Shown here one piece after another: positions 1 to 4,709 of a stretch of DNA of 6,093 nt (the first letter of the stretch is position 1; each line of letters starts with the position of its first letter). The notes under the pieces are model-generated. The model was not told where the DNA came from, made no database searches, and saw only the letters and a list, made by a program, of their open reading frames with translations. The DNA is from JBNJDW01 sp051745265 (GTDB lineage Bacteria > Pseudomonadota > Alphaproteobacteria > Micavibrionales > CSBR16-224). The stretch is from contig JBNJDW010000115.1 in assembly GCA_051745265.1 (NCBI GenBank), positions 1 to 6,093 on the forward strand. The letters are read 5' to 3'. A program made the translations under genes and the position numbers.

Positions 1-810
1 TTGGCCAATCTGGTCAATGAAGCGGCCCTGCTTGCCGCCAGACGCGGTAAACGCGTTGTCGGTATGGAAGAACTGGAAGATGCCAAGGACAAGGTCATGA
101 TGGGCGCCGAACGCCGCTCCATGGTTATGACCGAGGATGAAAAGAAACTGACCGCCTATCACGAAGCCGGTCACGCCATTGTTGCCGTCAATGAGCCGGC
201 CTCTGACCCGATTCACAAAGCGACCATCATCCCGCGTGGTCGGGCGCTGGGACTGGTCATGCGCCTGCCCGAAGGCGACCGGGTCTCGCTGTCCCGTGAC
301 CGTATTCTGGCCGATCTGTCGGTGTCGATGGGCGGCCGCATTGCCGAGGAATTGATCTTTGGCCATGACAAGGTCACCACCGGCGCGTCATCAGATATTC
401 AGTTTGCCACCAATATGGCCCGGCGCATGGTCACCGAATGGGGGCTCAGCGATGAAATGGGCCCGCTTAAATACGGTAAGGATGCGCAGGATGCCTATAT
501 GGGCCACGCGCCCAAGGATATTTCCGATGAAACCGCGCGCAAGATTGATTCCGAAATCCGCCGCATTGTTGAGGAAGCCTATCAACGGGCCAAAACTCTG
601 CTCGAAGAACATCTCGATGCCCTGCATACGCTGGCCAAAGCATTGCTGGAATACGAAACGCTGAGCGGTGATGACATCACCCGCGTGCTCAATGGGGAAA
701 AACTGGTCCGCGAAGAAGACGCGCCACCCAACAAAACCGGTGGCCCCAGTGGTTCCGTGCCCACCGGCGGCATCAATATCGGCACGCCCAAACCACAAGG
801 CAGCAGCTGA
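1..810 (+). CDS. ftsH: ATP-dependent zinc metalloprotease FtsH, C-terminal part (5' end outside window)
   Basis: FtsH is an inner-membrane AAA+ protease that degrades unfolded membrane proteins and regulatory proteins in the cytoplasm. Only the last 269 codons are here; the TTG at base 1 is an internal Leu codon, not a start. The N-terminal membrane segments and the Walker motifs lie upstream. What remains begins in the AAA lid (ANLVNEAAL, residues 2-10), then AKDKVMMGAERRS (28-40), then the M41 peptidase. The zinc site HEAGH is at 54-58 and the third metal ligand is Asp132 in TTGASSD. The H-to-D spacing equals that of E. coli FtsH (H417/D495). TIIPRGRALG (75-84) and SDETAR are further family motifs. 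The end is a Pro/Gly-rich tail (about 233-269), the variable part of the family. The frame is intact to a TGA stop. It converges with the gene at 907-1674. Identity is very secure. Confidence 0.97.
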   Translation: MANLVNEAALLAARRGKRVVGMEELEDAKDKVMMGAERRSMVMTEDEKKLTAYHEAGHAIVAVNEPASDPIHKATIIPRGRALGLVMRLPEGDRVSLSRDRILADLSVSMGGRIAEELIFGHDKVTTGASSDIQFATNMARRMVTEWGLSDEMGPLKYGKDAQDAYMGHAPKDISDETARKIDSEIRRIVEEAYQRAKTLLEEHLDALHTLAKALLEYETLSGDDITRVLNGEKLVREEDAPPNKTGGPSGSVPTGGINIGTPKPQGSS

Positions 811-826
811 TATTCAACCCATAAAT

Positions 827-869
827 AAAAAAACCGCGCATCAGGCCAGACCTTATGCGCGGTTTTTTT
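827..869. terminator. Bidirectional rho-independent terminator between ftsH and the convergent orphan gene
   Basis: The left arm is seven A then CCGCGCAT (827-841), and the right arm is ATGCGCGG then seven T (855-869). They pair over 15 bases including the A/T tracts, with a GC-rich 8-bp core. The 13-base loop can fold further through AGG (843-845) and CCT (851-853). Because one side is an A run and the other a T run, the hairpin has a U-tail on either strand. It starts 17 bases after the ftsH stop and lies 38 bases beyond the stop of the opposing gene, so it fits both. The structure is seen directly; function is inferred from position. Confidence 0.9.
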
Positions 870-906
870 GTGTTTTTTGTATGTGAATCAGCCGTTGAAA
901 GGCAGA

Positions 907-1674
907 TTATTTTCCCGGTTTTAAGCTCGTCCGCAGCGGATTTCCCTCCGTTTTAGGGAATTGCTTAAACTGCGCTGCGGTACGCAACACAGGGGATCTC
1001 TGATCGGTGAAAAAGGTCCGGTCTATATCCAACGGCTTCGGATTCCGCATTTCATTTTTAAGACTGGTAATTGTTTTCTCAGGCAAGCCCGTATGGGTAC
1101 CGATACAGGTAATCAGATCGGAAATATCGCTAAACATTTCCCGCATATAATTTTTACTATCTGAATTCTTTAATGTCTTCTTGCCATCAAGATAAGGCGA
1201 AATAGCCTGCCCTGCTGTGATCGCATTGGTCAGAACACTGGTCGCCAGCGGCGCTGGAAAAGCAACGGGCTGGCGTTTCATTTGTTCATTGGTTGTCTCG
1301 ATTATAAAGCCAAGATTAAAAGCCGCAGATTTTTGCCCGCCTGGACCTGCGCACGCAAACCAGCGCGCATCATGCGATTCTAAGAAATCGGGTTTAAAAC
1401 CATTATAGGACTGCTCATTGGCAAAATCAGTCGCCTGATCCCGCGTGACTGTTTCAAGCCAGCCATTCAAAGACATTAAAAGCCATTTCGGATCCGTGAA
1501 AGTATCGCTGTGATAAGAATCGGACTCCCGTGCCGTGCCATCCGTAATCATTTGTTTATGAACAAATTTAAGCAATGCCGCCCCGGACAGATTGACCTCC
1601 GCCGGCCTATTCTGCCAGTGCGTTGTAAGCTTGCCGGTATCAATATCTTTTTTCTGATTCCCTTGGTCAGCCAT
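907..1674 (-). CDS. Hypothetical protein, 255 aa, unrecognised family
   Basis: I do not recognise this protein. The frame is open from ATG (1672-1674) to TAA (907-909). The start is supported by a strong Shine-Dalgarno run at 1678-1687 and a promoter-like pair further upstream. The protein is polar, with no signal peptide or obvious membrane segment, so it is probably cytoplasmic. Visible landmarks are an aromatic-rich stretch (DPKWLLMSLNGWLETV), FACAGPGGQKSAAFNLGF near the middle, and a basic, proline-containing C-terminus ending TSLKPGK. There are only two cysteines and no recognisable catalytic motif. By hand count, 961-1620 is about 47% GC, against about 58-60% in the ftsH lines counted. 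Together with a position that interrupts conserved genes, this suggests an acquired or fast-evolving accessory gene. It converges with ftsH and lies downstream of nfu on the same strand. That the gene is real is fairly secure; its function is unknown. Confidence 0.85.
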   Translation of the reverse strand: MADQGNQKKDIDTGKLTTHWQNRPAEVNLSGAALLKFVHKQMITDGTARESDSYHSDTFTDPKWLLMSLNGWLETVTRDQATDFANEQSYNGFKPDFLESHDARWFACAGPGGQKSAAFNLGFIIETTNEQMKRQPVAFPAPLATSVLTNAITAGQAISPYLDGKKTLKNSDSKNYMREMFSDISDLITCIGTHTGLPEKTITSLKNEMRNPKPLDIDRTFFTDQRSPVLRTAAQFKQFPKTEGNPLRTSLKPGK

Positions 1675-1677
1675 AGA

Positions 1678-1687
1678 CCTTCTCCCC
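1678..1687 (-). promoter_or_regulatory. Strong ribosome binding site of the orphan gene
   Basis: Read on the minus strand this is GGGGAGAAGG, with the GGAG element 7 bases from the ATG at 1674. It is the best Shine-Dalgarno match seen in the window and fixes the start of the orphan gene. Confidence 0.8.
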
Positions 1688-1690
1688 GTT

Positions 1691-1712
1691 GGTAAATTTT
1701 AGAAATATTACC
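1691..1712. promoter_or_regulatory. Near-palindrome (candidate operator) over the -10 of the orphan gene
   Basis: The arms GGTAAATTTT (1691-1700) and AAATATTACC (1703-1712) are inverted copies matching at 8 of 10 positions around a 2-base centre. The site covers the proposed -10 (1705-1710) and the expected transcription start, where a repressor would block initiation. It is too AT-rich to be a good terminator. The symmetry is seen; the operator role is inferred. Confidence 0.4.
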
Positions 1713-1733
1713 ATAATACCTTTAGCAGTGCAA
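1705..1733 (-). promoter_or_regulatory. Putative sigma70-type promoter of the orphan gene
   Basis: On the minus strand TTGCAC (1733-1728) is followed after 17 bases by TAATAT (1710-1705). The match to consensus is modest (3/6 and 4/6), but the spacing is ideal and the surroundings are the most AT-rich of the window. A start near 1698 would give a leader of about 24 bases containing the ribosome binding site. A shifted -10, TATTAT, also exists a few bases upstream. Confidence 0.45.
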
Positions 1734-1740
1734 TATATAA

Positions 1741-1756
1741 TTATGGAAATACATAA
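1741..1756. repeat. Short AT-rich inverted repeat downstream of nfu
   Basis: TTATG (1741-1745) and CATAA (1752-1756) are perfect inverted copies around 6 bases. The site lies between the nfu stop and the orphan gene's promoter. It lacks the GC stem and U-run of an intrinsic terminator, and I see no such terminator in 1675-1779. nfu transcripts may therefore read into the orphan gene. It could be a second protein site or chance. Confidence 0.25.
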
Positions 1757-1779
1757 GCGTTAAGGGAGAGACAACACTT

Positions 1780-2346
1780 TTAAGCGACCGGCCGGACTTC
1801 CAGAACCTCGGGCACGTAATGACGCAGCATGTTTTCAATGCCCATTTTCAGGGTCATGGTTGAACTGGGGCACCCGGCGCAGGCGCCGCGCATATGCAGG
1901 AAAACAACGCCGTCTTCAAAACGGTCAAAGATAATATCGCCGCCATCCTGGGCCACCGCCGGACGCACGCGGGTATCCAGCAGCTCTTTAATCTGAACGG
2001 TGATTTCATCATCATCCTCGGATATATCATGGGAGGAGCTTTCCGGCGCGGCGTTTTCATCGCTGAGCACCGGTAAACCATTGCTGAAATGCTCAAGCAA
2101 TGAGGTCAGGATCTGCGGTTTGAGCAAATTCCAGTCAAAATCTTCGGCTTTACTGATGCTGACAAAATCAGCGCCCAGAAAAACGGAGGTCACACCATCG
2201 ATTTTAAACAGCCGGGCGGCCAGCGGTGATTTTGCCTCAGCCGTGTCGCGGTCGGGGATTTCAACGGGCTTGGGCCGGACAACTTCGCAGCCGGGCAAAA
2301 ATTTGATCGTATTGGGGTTGGGTGTCGTCTCTGTCTGGATAAACAT
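1780..2346 (-). CDS. nfu: Nfu/NifU-family iron-sulfur cluster carrier protein
   Basis: Nfu proteins take a newly assembled [4Fe-4S] cluster and hand it to client enzymes in the cytoplasm. This 188-residue protein has the standard two-domain layout. The Nfu N-terminal domain (about 1-90) opens with QTETTPNPNTIKFLPG (4-19), whose TPNPNTIKF is diagnostic. A very acidic Ser/Asp/Glu linker follows (about 95-115). The NifU C-terminal domain (about 116-188) has RPAVAQDGGDI (128-138) and the cluster-binding pair Cys156 and Cys159 in GACAGCPSS. Length and architecture match alphaproteobacterial and mitochondrial NFU1-type proteins rather than E. coli NfuA, whose N-terminal domain is a degenerate A-type carrier. 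The ATG at 2346 has an AGGA 5 bases away. The gene starts 7 bases after the reductase stop, so the two are almost certainly co-transcribed. Confidence 0.95.
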   Translation of the reverse strand: MFIQTETTPNPNTIKFLPGCEVVRPKPVEIPDRDTAEAKSPLAARLFKIDGVTSVFLGADFVSISKAEDFDWNLLKPQILTSLLEHFSNGLPVLSDENAAPESSSHDISEDDDEITVQIKELLDTRVRPAVAQDGGDIIFDRFEDGVVFLHMRGACAGCPSSTMTLKMGIENMLRHYVPEVLEVRPVA

Positions 2347-2351
2347 AATTT

Positions 2352-2355
2352 TCCT
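2352..2355 (-). promoter_or_regulatory. nfu ribosome binding site overlapping the reductase stop codon
   Basis: AGGA on the minus strand (2355-2352) shares bases with the TAG stop of the reductase (2356-2354) and sits 5 bases from the nfu ATG. A ribosome ending the reductase therefore lands on the nfu initiation site, which favours translational coupling. Confidence 0.6.
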
Positions 2356-3412
2356 ATCCTTTTTTTGCTTTTAACTGATCACTGTTCATATCCGGATCCA
2401 TATCGGGGATCCCCTTGGTCGTCGAGTATTCAAAATGCAGCGCCTGATCGGGATAGACCAGATGGTAGGCATGATGCGCCGCCTGCGCCGCCTCGGCAAA
2501 ACCGGTTGCTATTAACTTAAGTTTATTTTGATAGCTCGCAACGTCACCAAGGGCATAAATCCCCTGGCGGCAGGTCTGGCCGGTGGTCGGGTCAATGGGG
2601 ATATGGTACTGGGCGATCTCAAGCTCCCAATCTTTGATCGGTCCCAGATTCTGCGCCAGCCCATAAAAACACAGCAGATGATCGCAGTCGATTTCACGGC
2701 TGTCGCCATCCAGCCCGCCCAGCACCACGGATGACAGCTGGCCATCCGCACCATGTAAGGCTTTTAACTGATAGGGGATACATTTTTCAACCTTGCCCGC
2801 GGCAACCAGACTGTTCAGCCGGGCGACGCTTTCGGGTGCGGCGCGGAATTTATCGCGCCGATGAACCAGATAGATTTTATCGGCAATCTCGGCCAGTGAA
2901 ATCGCCCAGTCGACCGCAGAATCGCCGCCGCCGGCAATCATCAGGGTCTGCCCGGCAAAGCAATCCTTGCGACCGACCATGTAATGCAGGGATTTATGCT
3001 CAAAATCGGCCAGATTTTCCAGCGGCGGTTTATTGGGGCCAAAGGCTCCCGGCCCGGCAGCAATAAACACCGCTTTGCAAAGTATCTCCTGCCCGCCGGA
3101 GGTCACAACATGAAAGCGTTTCTGATCATCCTCGATCAGGCTGACAACCTGCTGGTTTAAATGGTATTCGGGGGCAAAGGGCGCGGCCTGATCAATCAGA
3201 TTTTTAATCAGATCGCCGGCCAGAATATCGGGATGCCCGGCGATGTCATAGATCGGTTTTTCGGGGTACAGCGCCGTACATTGCCCGCCCAGTGCGGGCA
3301 GCGCATCAACGACATGGCAACGCATTTTCAGCATGCCACATTGAAAGACCGCGAACAGCCCGACCGGGCCCGCGCCGATAATCACCAAATCTGTGTCTAA
3401 TACAGGACTCAT
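2354..3412 (-). CDS. Ferredoxin/flavodoxin-NADP+ reductase, type 2 (thioredoxin reductase-like, YumC type)
   Basis: This FAD enzyme moves electrons between NADPH and ferredoxin or flavodoxin. The 352-residue protein has the FAD-binding GAGPVG at 13-18, then LGGQCTALYPEKPIYDIAG (41-59), the typical FNR2 signature. The NADPH domain has GGGDSAVD (161-168) and HRRDKFRA (184-191). The second FAD contact is YALGDVA (286-292). The CxxC redox pair that thioredoxin reductase carries in the NADPH domain is absent: GGGDSAVD stands where that motif would follow the loop. The C-terminal extension carries FEYSTTKG (327-334). Tyr329 is in the place of the aromatic residue that stacks on the flavin in this family. 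Length is normal. The start at 3412 gives the usual short N-terminus before DLVIIGAG, but its ribosome binding site is weak (GGA, 4 bases away), and a perfect TATAAT lies very close. It is the first gene of a pair with nfu. Confidence 0.94.
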   Translation of the reverse strand: MSPVLDTDLVIIGAGPVGLFAVFQCGMLKMRCHVVDALPALGGQCTALYPEKPIYDIAGHPDILAGDLIKNLIDQAAPFAPEYHLNQQVVSLIEDDQKRFHVVTSGGQEILCKAVFIAAGPGAFGPNKPPLENLADFEHKSLHYMVGRKDCFAGQTLMIAGGGDSAVDWAISLAEIADKIYLVHRRDKFRAAPESVARLNSLVAAGKVEKCIPYQLKALHGADGQLSSVVLGGLDGDSREIDCDHLLCFYGLAQNLGPIKDWELEIAQYHIPIDPTTGQTCRQGIYALGDVASYQNKLKLIATGFAEAAQAAHHAYHLVYPDQALHFEYSTTKGIPDMDPDMNSDQLKAKKG

Positions 3413-3421
3413 AATGTCCGG

Positions 3422-3449
3422 ATTATAGGCGGAAATAGCGGGAAAACAA
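3422..3449 (-). promoter_or_regulatory. Putative promoter of the reductase-nfu pair, near-leaderless
   Basis: On the minus strand TTGTTT (3449-3444) is followed after 16 bases by a perfect TATAAT (3427-3422). Only 9 bases separate the -10 from the reductase ATG at 3412. Transcription would begin about 3414-3416 and leave a leader of roughly 2-4 bases. The elements are seen; promoter activity is inferred. Confidence 0.6.
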
Positions 3450-3458
3450 GTTTTTTCC
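3441..3458. repeat. Inverted repeat in the divergent intergenic region
   Basis: GGAAAA (3441-3446) and TTTTCC (3453-3458) are perfect inverted copies around 6 bases. The repeat covers the proposed -35 of the leftward promoter. It may be a protein site or chance; the arms are short and of low complexity. Confidence 0.25.
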
Positions 3459-3462
3459 GGCC

Positions 3463-3489
3463 TTTACGGCACGGGAAAGAAGCCGTAAA
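3463..3489. promoter_or_regulatory. Perfect 8-base inverted repeat over the tsaE promoter (candidate operator)
   Basis: TTTACGGC (3463-3470) and GCCGTAAA (3482-3489) are exact inverted copies separated by 11 bases. The arms coincide with the proposed -35 and -10 of the tsaE operon. No T-run follows on either strand, so an intrinsic terminator is unlikely. A dimeric regulator binding site fits better. If transcription really starts at the ATG, the repeat is not in the mRNA and acts, if at all, as DNA. Confidence 0.45.
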
Positions 3490-3491
3490 AT
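3463..3491 (+). promoter_or_regulatory. Putative promoter of the tsaE-murU-addB operon, apparently leaderless
   Basis: TTTACG (3463-3468, 4/6 to TTGACA) is followed after exactly 17 bases by TAAAAT (3486-3491, 5/6 to TATAAT). Only 6 bases separate the -10 from the tsaE ATG at 3498, so the predicted first base is the A of the ATG or next to it. The stretch between is AAAAAC, with no Shine-Dalgarno sequence, which agrees with leaderless translation. Confidence 0.5.
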
Positions 3492-3497
3492 AAAAAC

Positions 3498-3971
3498 ATG
3501 ACAACAGACACGCTGACCGGAATGGATTTAGACGACATGAACCGCCTTGCGCGGCGGCTCGCCGCTGTCATAGCACCCGGTGATGTTATCCTGCTGATCG
3601 GTGATCTGGGCGCCGGTAAAACCCAGTTTGCCAAATTTTTGATCAATGCCGCCAGCACGGCAGAAACCGAAGTGCCCAGCCCGACTTTCACACTGGTCCA
3701 GACCTATGACACGGCCAAGGGTGAAATCTGGCATTTTGATCTGTATCGAATCGAGGATGACAGCGAGATCGAGGCCACCGGCTGGGATGAAGCCCTGAGC
3801 CACGGTATTTCACTCGTCGAATGGCCCGACCGGCTGGGGCGTTACCTGCCCAAATCCCGGTTGGAAATCCATATCACTATCGGCACGGATGAGCGCCGTA
3901 ACATCAGCCTGCTGCCCATCGGCGCTGACTGGCAACAGCGCGCAACAGCCCTCACAAAGGACACCGCATGA
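3498..3971 (+). CDS. tsaE: tRNA threonylcarbamoyladenosine biosynthesis ATPase TsaE
   Basis: TsaE is the ATPase that works with TsaB and TsaD in the cytoplasm to make t6A at position 37 of ANN-decoding tRNAs. The 157-residue protein matches the family's usual length. It has the Walker A GDLGAGKT (35-42), the switch region SPTFTLVQTY (61-70), HFDLYR (79-84) and the Walker B-like LVEWPDR (106-112). The ATG at 3498 gives the expected length before the P-loop. In-frame ATGs at 3522 and 3537 would cut into the first conserved helix. No Shine-Dalgarno precedes 3498, but a promoter-like pair ends 6 bases before it. The stop overlaps the next start as ATGA (4 bases). In many alphaproteobacteria this gene is followed by, or fused to, an aminoglycoside phosphotransferase-like kinase. 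Here it is neither. Confidence 0.95.
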   Translation: MTTDTLTGMDLDDMNRLARRLAAVIAPGDVILLIGDLGAGKTQFAKFLINAASTAETEVPSPTFTLVQTYDTAKGEIWHFDLYRIEDDSEIEATGWDEALSHGISLVEWPDRLGRYLPKSRLEIHITIGTDERRNISLLPIGADWQQRATALTKDTA

Positions 3972-4693
3972 CCCCGAAAATCGACAAAGCCTTTATTCTG
4001 GCCGCGGGCGAAGGCCGCCGGATGCGCCCGCTGACCGAAACCTGCCCCAAGCCCCTGCTTGAAGTTGCCGGAAAACCGATTATTGATTATGCGCTTGACG
4101 ATCTGAAAGCGGCAGGCATTCGTGATGTTGTCGTTAATCTGTGTTATCGTGGCGATCAGCTTGCCCAACATCTGGAAACCAAAACCGATTTCAACATCAC
4201 CCTGTCCTGGGAAGAAGAGCGGCTGGAAACCGGCGGCGGCGTTAAAAAGGCCCTCGATCATTTTGGTGATCAGCCCTTTATGGTCCTGAACGGCGATGTC
4301 ATCTGGAATGGCGGGCAGATTCCGGCGCTGGATCGTTTATTGTCAGGCTGGGATGCCGAGGCTATGGATGCCCTGCTCCTCCTGCAACCCATTGAAAAAC
4401 TGACTGATTTTGACAGTGTCGGTGATTATATTCTGGATCCGGCAACAAACCGCCTGACCCGCCGCCGCGATGCGCCGCAGGCACCCTATGTCTTTGCCGG
4501 GCCGCGGATTATTCATCCCCGCCTGTTTGACAACAGCCCGGAAGGCGGCTTTGGCTTTCTGGAACTGTTCGATCAGGCCGAGGACAAGGCCCGCCTCTAT
4601 GGGGCCGTTCATGACGGCAACTGGTATCATATCGGCACGCCCGAGGCTCTGAAAGACGCAGACCGTATTCTGCGCCAACAGCGTGCTGCCTGA
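3968..4693 (+). CDS. murU: MurU-like sugar-1-phosphate nucleotidyltransferase
   Basis: This is a cytoplasmic nucleotidyltransferase of the MurU type. MurU joins UTP to MurNAc-1-phosphate to give UDP-MurNAc, a peptidoglycan recycling route that bypasses de novo synthesis and MurA (the fosfomycin target). The 241-residue protein begins with the nucleotide-binding signature LAAGEGRRMRPLTE (11-24), followed by PKPL (27-30). ETGGGV (87-92) contacts the substrate, NGD (108-110) carries the metal-binding Asp110, and YHIGTPE (220-226) is near the end. Length and the compact single domain fit MurU rather than the longer GlmU or ManC proteins. It overlaps tsaE by 4 bases and addB by 1 base, so expression is coupled. 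Substrate specificity cannot be proven from sequence; another sugar phosphate or GTP use is possible. The kinase that would make the sugar-1-phosphate (AmgK) is not adjacent. Confidence 0.85.
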   Translation: MTPKIDKAFILAAGEGRRMRPLTETCPKPLLEVAGKPIIDYALDDLKAAGIRDVVVNLCYRGDQLAQHLETKTDFNITLSWEEERLETGGGVKKALDHFGDQPFMVLNGDVIWNGGQIPALDRLLSGWDAEAMDALLLLQPIEKLTDFDSVGDYILDPATNRLTRRRDAPQAPYVFAGPRIIHPRLFDNSPEGGFGFLELFDQAEDKARLYGAVHDGNWYHIGTPEALKDADRILRQQRAA

Positions 4694-4709
4694 TGACAGG
4701 TACAGCACG
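4682..4709 (+). promoter_or_regulatory. Hairpin presenting the addB start codon in its loop
   Basis: CGTGCTG (4682-4688) pairs with CAGCACG (4703-4709), and directly inside CCTG (4689-4692) pairs with CAGG (4697-4700). This leaves a TA bulge (4701-4702) and the tetraloop ATGA (4693-4696). The loop begins with the addB ATG, and the murU stop TGA (4691-4693) spans the stem-loop border. The 11 pairs include 8 GC pairs. No good Shine-Dalgarno is visible just upstream, so addB initiation may depend on ribosomes arriving from murU and opening the stem. The structure follows from complementarity; the control role is inferred. Confidence 0.55.

Noticed and set aside
391..798. 135-codon minus-strand open frame opposite ftsH
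   Set aside because: It lies fully antisense to the conserved M41 domain, shows no recognisable protein features and has no start signals; it is a shadow of ftsH codon bias.
907..1674. Orphan gene as a toxin, phage or defence component
   Set aside because: No partner gene, no catalytic or membrane motif, no integrase, repeats or attachment sites nearby; no positive evidence for any such role.
2346..2368. Possible programmed frameshift on the A7 run at the end of the reductase, giving a reductase-Nfu fusion
   Set aside because: The run is in the right phase for -1 slippage, but a -1 shift does not enter the nfu frame. Only +1 would, and no stimulatory structure is evident. nfu has its own ribosome binding site and ATG, and the TPNPN domain starts right at that ATG.
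2405..2414. Perfect 10-base palindrome GGGGATCCCC
   Set aside because: It lies inside the reductase coding sequence and encodes the expected Gly-Ile-Pro after STTK; a single copy without regulatory context is best explained by chance.
3842..4261. 139-codon minus-strand open frame opposite tsaE and the MurU-like gene
   Set aside because: Antisense to two well-identified proteins and lacking a family motif; treated as a shadow.
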